From NCBI GenBank assembly GCA_944325945.1, contig CALVBW010000003.1:1-44236 (forward strand): DNA of 44,236 nt, given 5' to 3'. The position numbers and the translations under genes were made by a program. Source of the DNA: Candidatus Gastranaerophilales bacterium. GTDB lineage: Bacteria; Cyanobacteriota; Vampirovibrionia; Gastranaerophilales; Gastranaerophilaceae. The notes under the pieces were generated by a model. The model did no database searches. It saw nothing but the letters and a program-made list of their open reading frames with translations, and was not told the DNA's origin. How positions within the stretch are numbered: the stretch's first letter is position 1; each line of letters opens with the position of its first letter. Shown here in pieces: positions 33,966 to 42,104 of the stretch.

Positions 33966-34121
33966 ATTTTGGGGTTATTTTAAGATTTTTTTAAGAGGAA
34001 ATGGAGTGAATATCTTCAGCTGTAGCCGCAACCGTAAAAGCCGGAACACTCAAAATGATATACTCTCTACGCGCTTTTGGAAGTATTATCGTAAGTTGTC
34101 CTCTTGATTTATTATAGAGGA
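33966..34121 (+). ncRNA. Cobalamin riboswitch-like leader
   Basis: The core GAGGAAATGGAGTGAATATC followed by TTCAGCTGTAGCCGCAACCG and TAAAAGCCGGAACACTC aligns with the consensus AGGGAA..GGTGcgAATcc..AGCTG.CCCCGCAACTGTAA and with the B12 box AGCCaGGAgACC. Helices: P2-like TTTTGGG (33967-33973) with CTCAAAA (34049-34055); P4-like TGGAG/CTTCA; a P13-like hairpin GATATACT (34057-34064) with AGTATTATC (34082-34090). The expression platform is TCCTCT (34099-34104) pairing with AGAGGA (34116-34121), which is the Shine-Dalgarno of the next gene, so translation control is likely. The P7-P9 insert is very short, as in compact class II forms. It lies after the HU terminator and before an unrecognised operon. 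Confidence 0.72.
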
Positions 34122-34128
34122 TTTTTTA

Positions 34129-34824
34129 ATGCATTTGTCAACCATGCATACGCAGAATACCAGAGTAGGAACCTGTCCTCACGGGCTTCCAATGGGAGCG
34201 TGTCCTATCTGTAACGGGATGTCTGGGGGCGGCAGCGTGAAAAAAGCTGATTTCTCCGCAAAACCGGGCGAGATGAGTTGGAATGAATGCGCTGCAATCG
34301 GTGCGTTTTTGAAAGCCCAGAAGGCTGCACAAAAGGCACGTGAAGCTGATTTTCAGGCCCATATACAGGCACTTCAAAAATTTCAAGCTACAATGGCAAA
34401 TGCGGCACAAAGAACAGCACAATTGGCGCAAATGGTACAAAATTCAATGCCGCCAATTCTTGCCAAACCCCTTGTGTTTGTTATGAATAATATATTCGCA
34501 AACGGGTTTAATATGGTTAAGAATTTGCCGCAGGCAATATCAAATTTTGTCCAAAATTTTTCTCAAAAGTTTGCGGATATTTCCGATAAATTAGCAGCTG
34601 TTTATGGTGAATTGAAAGCCGCTGTTCAAAAAAAAGTTTCAGAGGCTTTTAAAGATATTAAAAAGAAAATAAAATCTATTTTCGGTATTTTTGAAACAAC
34701 AAATACCGATGACGAGGATAAAAAAATTGACGAAGCAAAACGTACTTTTGAATTAAAAACTTTTATACACAAACTTTATAAAAAATTAAAAGATGGTGAC
34801 AATGATGAACGTGAATCAATTTAG
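34129..34824 (+). CDS. Unrecognised protein with CPHGLPMGACPIC motif
   Basis: 231 residues. The N-terminal motif TCPHGLPMGACPICNG (~15-30) places Cys and His as in small zinc- or metal-binding knuckles, followed by a Gly-rich turn. Residues ~60-115 are Ala/Gln-rich helix; ~120-200 amphipathic helices (NFVQNFSQKFADISDKLAAV, KKVSEAFKDIKKKIKSIFG) and an acidic-basic tail. No signal peptide. GAGGA seven bases before ATG is part of the riboswitch hairpin. It overlaps the next gene by 20-32 bases. No family known to me; regulation by cobalamin would be the main clue. Confidence 0.7.
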   Translation: MHLSTMHTQNTRVGTCPHGLPMGACPICNGMSGGGSVKKADFSAKPGEMSWNECAAIGAFLKAQKAAQKAREADFQAHIQALQKFQATMANAAQRTAQLAQMVQNSMPPILAKPLVFVMNNIFANGFNMVKNLPQAISNFVQNFSQKFADISDKLAAVYGELKAAVQKKVSEAFKDIKKKIKSIFGIFETTNTDDEDKKIDEAKRTFELKTFIHKLYKKLKDGDNDERESI

Positions 34825-36298
34825 AGACGGTGAAACAATAAGACAAAATCGCAATTTAACGCCTATTCAGAAAAAAACTAACGCATATACAAAAGAAGGT
34901 GTTATTGTAAACAGTTTTTATAAAGAACCTTCCAAACAATTGGATTTGCGTGATGTTTATGATACATTATTGATTTCCGAAGATACAAGATTACCTAAAA
35001 AACTTTTGGAAACGGAAACGGCTCCGGATAAAAGTTTGCTTCCTATAAGTGCCATAGTTACCGGCGTAATGGGGGCAATAACACTTCTTACAACTTTTGT
35101 ACGCCGAAATACGAAGATTAATCTTAATATTTCAAACATGAAAAAACTTCCGGCAATGACAAGGAATATAGCGCTTAATGAAGAAACCCATCAGGCACTT
35201 TATCAGATGATTCAAGCTCCTAATCAAAAGACTATTCTTGCCGGCACGGGTGTTTTAACATTGACGGCAATGGCTTTTATGGGAAAAACGTTCTTCGACG
35301 GTTTTAAAGATGTATGGATAAAGCGTCGTGAGGCTGATATTCAAAAAAATCTGCAGGAAAATTTAATAGATGTTGAAACCCAGTCATTTTCCGGTAAGAT
35401 GCAGATAATGCGCGGTATGCTTGCAAAATATGCAATAGAATTCCAAAAATATCTTTCAGCCGGTAAAGAAAAAGAGCAGCCTGATTTCGGCTGGAAAAAA
35501 TATAATCCTGTTTCTTTCACTTCAAAAGACAACAGAGAAAATAACACTAAGAAAAGTTTCTTTAATTATGTAATACTCGGGCTGGGTACTTTTGCATCAA
35601 TAGTAGGTCTTGGTTATTTGGCTATGCGGAATTTAAGCAAAAGCAGACAGCATCTTGACAAGTACGTAAAAGATACTAAAGCAGTGATTGACGATATTGT
35701 AGGTAAATCTACAGCAGAAACAAAAGATGCTGATAAAGTTAATTTAAGACACTTGTTCCGCGCAATAGGTGCGGATCCTGATGACATAAAATCATTTACG
35801 GGTAAGCTGCAGTGGGATGCAGGCGAAGTGTCAAAATTTGAAAAAGAAGTTATAGAAGAGGTACAAACTTCGACCACAAAAGTTAATGAAGCAATGGGCG
35901 GAGACGGGACGCCGAAACCATCTTTTTATTCCCATGTTAATGATTACAGAGCATTTTTCTACAATTGGCTTCTGGATACTTCAAATCCTCAATTTAAACA
36001 GTTATTTTTCGGAATTACTGCTTTGACAGCCCTTGGTTATGGCGGAAAGCTCGTAGGTGATGCAGTAAAAGATGTTCAGGTCAAAAAGATTAATGCTGAA
36101 ACGGAACTGGAGCTTCAAAAACGTCTGGTTTCAACAGAACTGAGAAATTTTAAGTCCAAAAAAGATGCTGCCATTCAGCCTCTGGTAGATGAATTTTACC
36201 GTCAGGTCGATGCGGGTAAATCAAAAGAAGAATTAAAAACAATGGCAGAAAATATTTTGTTTGAAATTAAAAACGGTGCGCCGTTTGTATATTCATAA
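34793..36298 (+). CDS. Unrecognised protein with about four membrane segments
   Basis: 501 residues from the first ATG (34793); ATGs at 34802 and 34805 are equally possible, with GGTGA close by. Hydrophobic segments at ~82-103 (LLPISAIVTGVMGAITLLTT), ~152-172 (LAGTGVLTLTAMAFMG), ~264-285 (YVILGLGTFASIVGLGYLAM) and ~407-425 (LFFGITALTALGYGGKLVG). Between them lie long charged helical sections. It is translationally coupled to the upstream CPHG protein gene and followed after 9 bp by a small gene. No known domain seen; a membrane complex with its neighbours is inferred. Confidence 0.68.
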   Translation: MVTMMNVNQFRDGETIRQNRNLTPIQKKTNAYTKEGVIVNSFYKEPSKQLDLRDVYDTLLISEDTRLPKKLLETETAPDKSLLPISAIVTGVMGAITLLTTFVRRNTKINLNISNMKKLPAMTRNIALNEETHQALYQMIQAPNQKTILAGTGVLTLTAMAFMGKTFFDGFKDVWIKRREADIQKNLQENLIDVETQSFSGKMQIMRGMLAKYAIEFQKYLSAGKEKEQPDFGWKKYNPVSFTSKDNRENNTKKSFFNYVILGLGTFASIVGLGYLAMRNLSKSRQHLDKYVKDTKAVIDDIVGKSTAETKDADKVNLRHLFRAIGADPDDIKSFTGKLQWDAGEVSKFEKEVIEEVQTSTTKVNEAMGGDGTPKPSFYSHVNDYRAFFYNWLLDTSNPQFKQLFFGITALTALGYGGKLVGDAVKDVQVKKINAETELELQKRLVSTELRNFKSKKDAAIQPLVDEFYRQVDAGKSKEELKTMAENILFEIKNGAPFVYS

Positions 36299-36307
36299 GG
36301 GGTATAA

Positions 36308-36772
36308 ATGTATATTCAACCTGTTAATAATAATATTCAAGTAAGATATAAACCGCCTCAAATGCCTGATGCGCGGAATAATTATATGATTGTAGACTCA
36401 AATAAGGTTGATGCCTTTGTTAAACAGGGTGAAAGTGCGCTGCCATATATATCGGATATTTTACGGCATTCAAATAATGAAACACAGATTACCGAAACAT
36501 TATATATATTGGACAGAATGATAGATGGCGGGGTTAAAAATGTTGATAAAATGTATCCTGTGTTGTCGCGTTTTAATAATACAAAATCGCCTGATATTCA
36601 GACATTTCTCGCCGGAATTTACAGAAAAATTCAGGTGCCGGATGCTTTTGGTCCGTTAGTTAAAATGCTTGTACAAAATTCTTTAAACCCGAATCCTGCT
36701 CCGTTTTTCGATCCTAATGAAGAGATCGGAGGCGCAATATTGAGCTACATTTCACCCGGGTTTAGAAATTAG
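36308..36772 (+). CDS. Small HEAT-like helical repeat protein
   Basis: 154 residues. After an extended start (MYIQPVNNNIQVRYKPPQM), helices pair like HEAT repeats: VKQGESALPYISDILRHSN, ETLYILDRMIDGGVKNVDK, QTFLAGIYRKIQVPDAFGP LVKMLVQNS. HEAT-like repeats usually bind other proteins. GGGGTATAA before ATG. Third gene in the riboswitch-led operon. Repeat call is by eye only. Confidence 0.62.
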   Translation: MYIQPVNNNIQVRYKPPQMPDARNNYMIVDSNKVDAFVKQGESALPYISDILRHSNNETQITETLYILDRMIDGGVKNVDKMYPVLSRFNNTKSPDIQTFLAGIYRKIQVPDAFGPLVKMLVQNSLNPNPAPFFDPNEEIGGAILSYISPGFRN

Positions 36773-36881
36773 TTTTGTAAAGATTTTGTAACATAAGACA
36801 TTTAAAAATTAAAGAATATATCTCAAGGTGCCGATATCACATGTGTAAGTACAAAACTTGCAGAAAGGAAATCGACACGCT

Positions 36882-37928
36882 ATGGGTATGGCAGCGTCAC
36901 AAGCTAGATTTTTAGGTCTGACAGCCAGAAAAAGCAATGTTGAGTTTGAAGGTCAACAGATAAACCAGCAACGTACAACATTGTCTAACCAGTCAGCAAA
37001 TTATTATAATAGTTTGCTCGGTATGTCCGTGCCGACACCTCCTTCAGTAGATAATTATACAAAAACTGTTTATACATTTAATGATGGTGCATTAACAAAT
37101 ACTATCACTACTTTAATAGCTCAAAATGACGGTTTTTATACTTTAAGCTATTTATCTCAATATGAGGATGAATTTACACCTGTTGCGGCATCTACAAGTG
37201 TTGTTAATAAAGATGACAATGGTAATTTTTATGTCGGTGCAGTACAGTTGAGAGAAATGGGTGCGAATATCACTGATGAAATGATTAAAAATGATCCTTA
37301 TTTGAGCACGTTATCTGACGATCAAATTGATAAATTGAAAGATGAAGAAGCAGCTTATATTACACTTTTAAATGAAAAATACGGAACAAATACCTGGATG
37401 GTAAGATATGTTCAGAATTCATCCACAGGCGTATGGTCCCCGTATTTCTATAAAATGTCTGATTTGAACGGTCCCGGTGTAGTTACCGATGCAAATGACA
37501 ATATTACATCAGCAGTCAGCTGCTATACTATGGGATCTGACACAAAAACCAACGAAATTAAAGGTGTTACGGATTGCAAAATTGAAAAAGATTCAACCGG
37601 AAGGTTTATATCCATAAGTATTCCTTCAGAACGGGATGATCAGGGTAAAGTTACTAATTATATTACGTATACATTGACTACATCAACAGTAACCGATCAG
37701 GATGCATATGATGATGCAATGAATCAGTATGAATATGATAAATATTTGTACGATCAATCAATACAAGAAATTAATGCGCAGATTGAAATTATTCAGGCTC
37801 AAGATAAAAATCTTGAACTGAGATTGAAACAGTTAGATACAGAACAAAGTGCTATTTCTACAGAAATGGACGCTGTAGAAAAAGTAATTGAAAAAAATAC
37901 GGAAAGTTCATTCAAAACATTTGGATAA
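36882..37928 (+). CDS. MGxAASQAR-family protein, short paralogue
   Basis: 348 residues from ATG 36882 (a TTG at 36858 only adds eight codons that cover the Shine-Dalgarno GAAAGGAAAT). N-terminus MGMAASQARFLGLTARKSNV EFEGQQINQQRTTLSNQSA and C-terminus (NLELRLKQLDTEQSAISTEM, then EKNTESSFKTFG) match the 577-residue protein at 14056; the middle (~60-290) does not. The C-terminal ~60 residues form a long coiled coil. No signal peptide. It lies 110 bp after the HEAT-like gene, with its own upstream TTTTGTAACAT site, and before a terminator. An exported filament-like or adaptor protein is a guess. Confidence 0.7.
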   Translation: MGMAASQARFLGLTARKSNVEFEGQQINQQRTTLSNQSANYYNSLLGMSVPTPPSVDNYTKTVYTFNDGALTNTITTLIAQNDGFYTLSYLSQYEDEFTPVAASTSVVNKDDNGNFYVGAVQLREMGANITDEMIKNDPYLSTLSDDQIDKLKDEEAAYITLLNEKYGTNTWMVRYVQNSSTGVWSPYFYKMSDLNGPGVVTDANDNITSAVSCYTMGSDTKTNEIKGVTDCKIEKDSTGRFISISIPSERDDQGKVTNYITYTLTTSTVTDQDAYDDAMNQYEYDKYLYDQSIQEINAQIEIIQAQDKNLELRLKQLDTEQSAISTEMDAVEKVIEKNTESSFKTFG

Positions 37929-37983
37929 TCCGTAAAAATAAAATATTTCCTTTCCCTTTTTTCCTTTTTCCTATTGATTTTCC

Positions 37984-38018
37984 AACGACTTTTTTCTATA
38001 GAAGTCGTTTTTTTTTGT
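37984..38018 (+). terminator. Rho-independent terminator
   Basis: AACGACTT (37984-37991) / AAGTCGTT (38002-38009) with a loop containing CTATAG, followed by a run of Ts. It ends the MGxAASQAR gene transcript. Confidence 0.78.
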
Positions 38019-38107
38019 TAAATTAATTCAATCCGATAAGTTAATTAATAAATTTGCAGGGTAAAAATTCACCCGTTAGTTGAATAATTTTTTCCTGCTT
38101 TATGCTA

Positions 38108-38136
38108 TTGATTTATCACATTCAGCCGTGTAAAAT
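38108..38136 (+). promoter_or_regulatory. Probable promoter of the VKOR-DsbA gene
   Basis: TTGATT (38108-38113), 17 bases, TAAAAT (38131-38136), 27 bases before the start codon; AGGGGAG follows as Shine-Dalgarno. Confidence 0.55.
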
Positions 38137-38163
38137 AGTACTAAAGAATAAGGGGAGAAAAAG

Positions 38164-39351
38164 ATGACTATTGATAAAAAGAAATTGACCGTATCAATTT
38201 TAACGTTAATTGGTATTGTTACAACAATTAAACTTGCAATAATTTATTATAATGCGAATTTTAATCCGTATGCGTTATCAAGTTTTTGTTCGGTTAATGA
38301 ATTCATTGACTGTGACGGTATCGCCAAAACTACCGAATCACAGTTTTTCGGTATTCCTCTTGCTTATTGGGGATTGTTTTTGTATTCATTTATTACGATG
38401 TTGCTTTTTGTTGATAAGCTTAAAAATATAAGATTTTTAAAGTTTTTAGAAGTCTTTAAAAATCCTTATTCATATATCGCTGCGCTGGGCGTGATTTCAT
38501 TTACCATATCAATGATTTTGTTATGTTTGAGTCTGTTTGAAATTAAAAAGCTGTGTATACTTTGCGCATTTACATATCTTTTGAATTTGTTAATCGGTGT
38601 TGTCGCCGCAAGAGATATCGGTTTCAAGCAGGCATTCAAAGACAGTTTTATTGATTTTAGAGATGCATTGAAAATTAAACCTTATGCAATTGCTTTCGGA
38701 GTAGTTGCTTTAATCGCAGCTTCATTTTTGACGTATACGGGTGTATCTTATGTATTTGCACCTCAGGTGAAAAGACAAAAAGAATTTAAGGAATTCAGAC
38801 GTCCTAAAAAGAATAAATATGCTGTATCAGGTAACTTGTTGGGCGTTAAAAATGCAAAAGTTGTATTGCATGCTTATACTGATTATCAATGTCCTATGTG
38901 TTATTCCTATAACATTATGATTCATAAACTTGCAAAAGAAATGAAGAATGTTGAAATTGTGCACCATAATATGCCGCTTGATACTGAATGCAACAAATAT
39001 TTGCGTAATGAATTTCATCACGGTTCTTGCATGATGGCTAAATATGCTGTTGCAGCAGAAAAACAGGGCAAATTCTGGGATATGAATACTCAATTATTTG
39101 AAAAACAGCCGGCAACGGAAAAGGAAATTATAGAAATTGCACAAAAATTGAAACTGGATATTAATAAACTTCAAGAAGACGCTAATAGTCTGGAAACAAT
39201 GCACAAAATCCAAAAAGATATAGATGAGGCATATTCAAACCGTATAAATGGTACTCCGAGTACTGTAATTAACGGGAAATCACATATAGGCATCAGATCA
39301 TATTCTCAACTAAAACAGTGGGTAATTGATGAAGGCGGAATTGAAAAATAA
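38164..39351 (+). CDS. VKOR-DsbA fusion thiol oxidoreductase
   Basis: 395 residues. N-terminal VKOR domain with four to five membrane helices: loop cysteines C42 and C50 (CSVNEFIDC), active CxxC at C131/C134 (KKLCILC), and FFGIPLAYWG. After a fifth helix (~173-198) comes a thioredoxin/DsbA-like domain with CPMC at C243-C246 (YTDYQCPMCYSYN) and the cis-Pro region NGTPSTVING (~358-367). VKOR reoxidises the DsbA part using quinone and so drives disulphide formation in exported proteins, for which the Cys-rich prepilins nearby would be clients. VKOR fusions are typical of cyanobacteria and some other phyla. Its 3' end overlaps queH by 23 bases. Confidence 0.92.
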   Translation: MTIDKKKLTVSILTLIGIVTTIKLAIIYYNANFNPYALSSFCSVNEFIDCDGIAKTTESQFFGIPLAYWGLFLYSFITMLLFVDKLKNIRFLKFLEVFKNPYSYIAALGVISFTISMILLCLSLFEIKKLCILCAFTYLLNLLIGVVAARDIGFKQAFKDSFIDFRDALKIKPYAIAFGVVALIAASFLTYTGVSYVFAPQVKRQKEFKEFRRPKKNKYAVSGNLLGVKNAKVVLHAYTDYQCPMCYSYNIMIHKLAKEMKNVEIVHHNMPLDTECNKYLRNEFHHGSCMMAKYAVAAEKQGKFWDMNTQLFEKQPATEKEIIEIAQKLKLDINKLQEDANSLETMHKIQKDIDEAYSNRINGTPSTVINGKSHIGIRSYSQLKQWVIDEGGIEK

Positions 39352-39880
39352 AATAATATTACACGCCTGCTGCGCAATATGTTCGGGATATCCCATAACT
39401 TTATTAAAAGATATGGGGTATTGTCCTGTCGTTTATTTTTATAATCCTAATATATATCCGGCTGACGAGTATGAAAAACGTCTTGAAGCCGAACGTCTTT
39501 TGTGCAGAACACTTGATTGTGAACTTATTGAAGGTAAATATGAACCTGAAGAATTTTATAAAATTGTAAAAGGTTTGGAAAATGAACCTGAAAAAGGCAG
39601 ACGATGTGATAAATGCTTTGAATTGAGACTCTTAAAAACTGCTCAACTGGCAAAAAAGTTAGGCATAAACGAATTTACAACCTCAATTGTTATAAGCCCG
39701 CACAAAAGTTTCCAAAAATTAACCGAAATCGGTGAAAAAATCGCAAAAAATTATAATTTGTCGTATAAAGCAATTGATTTTAAGAAAAAAGACGGATTTT
39801 TGAAAACAAATAAAATATCAAGAGAATTAAATCTCTACCGCCAAAATTACTGCGGATGTGAATTTAGTAAATATTCATAA
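39329..39880 (+). CDS. queH: Epoxyqueuosine reductase QueH
   Basis: 183 residues from ATG 39329. Conserved cysteines of the QueH (DUF208) family are all present: HACCAICSG (C14, C15, C18), RRCDKCFELRL, and YCGCEFS at the end. They hold a [4Fe-4S] cluster and a second metal. VVYFYNPNIYPADEYEKRL and GRRCDKCF are also family blocks. QueH makes queuosine in tRNA wobble position from epoxyqueuosine. Translation start overlaps the VKOR-DsbA gene by 23 bases. A TTG at 39341 is another possible start. Confidence 0.92.
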   Translation: MKAELKNKIILHACCAICSGYPITLLKDMGYCPVVYFYNPNIYPADEYEKRLEAERLLCRTLDCELIEGKYEPEEFYKIVKGLENEPEKGRRCDKCFELRLLKTAQLAKKLGINEFTTSIVISPHKSFQKLTEIGEKIAKNYNLSYKAIDFKKKDGFLKTNKISRELNLYRQNYCGCEFSKYS

Positions 39881-40005
39881 CTCGGTATTAAAAATAACAT
39901 TAAATTTTATAATATCATTTATTTATATTAGTTATTATTATAAAAAATGTTATATAATTGATTTATAGAAACAAATCATTATATAAATTAAAAAGGGTTA
40001 AGTAT

Positions 40006-40992
40006 ATGAAAAAATCATTATTAGTATTTTTATCAATAATATTACTTTCAAGTCCTGTGTTTGCAGCAGTAGGCAAGGAAACAAAAGGTCCGTTCGGTTA
40101 TAATCTTTACGATGATATAACACGTAAACCAGACGCAAATAAGGCTAAAACATCAAATTCCGGTAATACACCGCCTAAAGAATTTTACGGTGATGATACG
40201 GTGGCGGAATGGGAATCTGAAAAAAGTTATTATAAAAATCCGAGTCTTAACAGTGCGGTTAATAAATACAAAAAAGGTAATTATTCAGGTTGTCTGCAAG
40301 AAATGATATCTTTGACTAAAATTGATCCGTCAAATCCTGTTGTTTATTATTATATGGGAATGTCATATTCAAAAGTCGGTAAAAAAGATCAGGCTGTAAA
40401 GGCTTATGAACAGGTAATAAAGTTAAATCCTGATAAAACCATTAAACAATATGCAATAAAAGGACGTGATTGTCTTGTTGGCGGTCCTACATGTGCTGAA
40501 GATACCCAAAATGCGGATCCTGAATTGGATAGTTTTATCAATTCTCCTTACGGAAACGGATTTTCAGATGAATTGAACGGTCAGGTTAAATTGAAACAAC
40601 TTGAAAATATCCAAAAAACTATTAACCAGAAACAGGATCTTGAAGAAGAAGATATCCAGAAAATTCAAAAATTTGACCAAAAAAGCGGAATTGATACACA
40701 GGATAAAATTGCCGAAGCTTCTGACGAAGATATTTTGAAAGCAATTCAAACTTTGAAAAATGCAGGAGTTAATGTTTCAATTACACCGGCAGCCATGCCT
40801 AATCAATACAATGAATACGCATTGATGCTCGGTAATAGTAATAACAATAACAATTCTATGATGAATATGGTTCCGTTTTTGTTAAATCAGCATCAAAACG
40901 GTGAAAAAATTGATCCGCAGATTATTCAGGCGATGATGATGAATTCAATGATTCCGGATTTTACGTTCAATGATGATAATAAAAATTATTAA
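40006..40992 (+). CDS. Exported TPR protein
   Basis: 328 residues from ATG 40006 (AAAGGG nine bases upstream); the longer TTG start at 39958 would hide the signal peptide MKKSLLVFLSIILLSSPVFA. TPR-like repeats at ~70-150 (NKYKKGNYSGCLQEMISLTK, VVYYYMGMSYSKVGKKDQAV, KAYEQVIKLNPDKTIKQYAI). A charged helical section follows, and an Asn/Met-rich end (GNSNNNNNSMMNMVPFLL). Presumably periplasmic, a protein-protein platform. Four bases separate it from the next gene. Confidence 0.78.
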   Translation: MKKSLLVFLSIILLSSPVFAAVGKETKGPFGYNLYDDITRKPDANKAKTSNSGNTPPKEFYGDDTVAEWESEKSYYKNPSLNSAVNKYKKGNYSGCLQEMISLTKIDPSNPVVYYYMGMSYSKVGKKDQAVKAYEQVIKLNPDKTIKQYAIKGRDCLVGGPTCAEDTQNADPELDSFINSPYGNGFSDELNGQVKLKQLENIQKTINQKQDLEEEDIQKIQKFDQKSGIDTQDKIAEASDEDILKAIQTLKNAGVNVSITPAAMPNQYNEYALMLGNSNNNNNSMMNMVPFLLNQHQNGEKIDPQIIQAMMMNSMIPDFTFNDDNKNY

Positions 40993-40995
40993 TAT

Positions 40996-41583
40996 ATGAT
41001 AACGGATTATTCTAAAGCAAAAGAAAATTTTTTATCCGCAAATTTTCAAGGGTGTAAAAAATTTTTTCAGATTCATAATTACAAACTTGAACAGGCTTAT
41101 TGTGAAATAATTCTGGATAATCTTCAAGAAGCTTATGAGTTGTTCAAATCGCTTGAAAATATTGATTTAAGAGCTAATTGGGGCATGGTCATGCTTGAAT
41201 TCATTAAAGGTTGTGTGTCACATTATCCTACATACTTTGAATTGAGAAATTTTTTAGAAATTGATTTGAATATTTTGATAACCTATTGTAAAGGTGATTA
41301 TGTTGAAAAAATTGTGAGATATGCGGATTTTATGTTTACGATTAATCCCGAAGTTTATAAATTCATTGGCAGGGTGTTTTTAAATAATGATTTAAAACCT
41401 CAGGCTTTGTTTTTTTTAAATCGTGCACGAGATAATTTTTATCAGGATCCTGAATTGCATTATATTTATGCTCAGATATTTAGAGAAGAAAATAATCTTG
41501 AACAATGCAAAAGGGCTCTTTTAGCCTGTCTTGAAATTCTTCCCGGGTACGCGCCGGCAGTAGATTTATTAAAGAAGATTTAG
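40996..41583 (+). CDS. TPR-like helical protein
   Basis: 195 residues, all helical. Repeats are degenerate: NFLSANFQGCKKFFQIHNYK, ILDNLQEAYELFKSLENIDL, FIGRVFLNNDLKPQALFFLN, YIYAQIFREENNLEQCKRAL. No signal peptide, so cytoplasmic, unlike its exported neighbour. Three bases after that gene, so the two are cotranscribed. The stop overlaps the convergent gene by four bases. Confidence 0.72.
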   Translation: MITDYSKAKENFLSANFQGCKKFFQIHNYKLEQAYCEIILDNLQEAYELFKSLENIDLRANWGMVMLEFIKGCVSHYPTYFELRNFLEIDLNILITYCKGDYVEKIVRYADFMFTINPEVYKFIGRVFLNNDLKPQALFFLNRARDNFYQDPELHYIYAQIFREENNLEQCKRALLACLEILPGYAPAVDLLKKI

Positions 41584-42023
41584 CCGGCGTTTTGCGGAGG
41601 TTGAACCTGTTGTTGATTTTGTTCTGTTTTTTGTGCCGGCTCGGTTTCTTTTAAGTAGAACATCTCTTTTACGTCATATTTTTCAAAAAGCTTCTGTTGA
41701 TTTTTATAAATCTGTCTGCCAGCAAGGCTTATTGCCGCAAGACCGAAGGCAATACCGCCTGCTACAGCTCCTGCCCATGAGAGGATTGATTTTTTTGCGA
41801 CTTTTCCACCAAGAACGGCACCTAATAGTGTCGCGGCACATGCAGAACCCCATGCGATAATAGGATTTTTTTTCTGATTTTTTTCGAAAGATTTCGCGAA
41901 TTCGTCAGCTTTCTCGGCAGGTACCGAAAAATGTCTCACAATAGAATTTCGTTTAGAAATTTTATTTTCATAAACTATTTCTACCCTGTTACCTTCTAAT
42001 TCTCTTACGGGTTTAATTTCCAT
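41580..42023 (-). CDS. Small membrane protein with glycine-rich hairpin
   Basis: 147 residues from ATG 42023, chosen because AAAGGAG lies six bases upstream; a further in-frame ATG at 42059 lacks one and its 12 codons include this Shine-Dalgarno. Two hydrophobic Gly/Ala-rich segments (IIAWGSACAATLLGAVLGGK, ILSWAGAVAGGIAFGLAAIS) form a membrane hairpin; cytoplasmic N-terminal domain (~1-50) and a Gln/Pro-rich tail. No known family. Confidence 0.65.
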   Translation of the reverse strand: MEIKPVRELEGNRVEIVYENKISKRNSIVRHFSVPAEKADEFAKSFEKNQKKNPIIAWGSACAATLLGAVLGGKVAKKSILSWAGAVAGGIAFGLAAISLAGRQIYKNQQKLFEKYDVKEMFYLKETEPAQKTEQNQQQVQPPQNAG

Positions 42024-42104
42024 AGACCACTCCTTTGTTATTATATTAAATGAAAACAAGGAAAAATTTGTCTTAAAACGGAAAAATCAATACAATTCTT
42101 TACA

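Noticed and set aside
39958-40005. TTG start for the TPR protein
   Set aside because: It would place 16 residues before a clear signal peptide; the ATG at 40006 has AAAGGG upstream.
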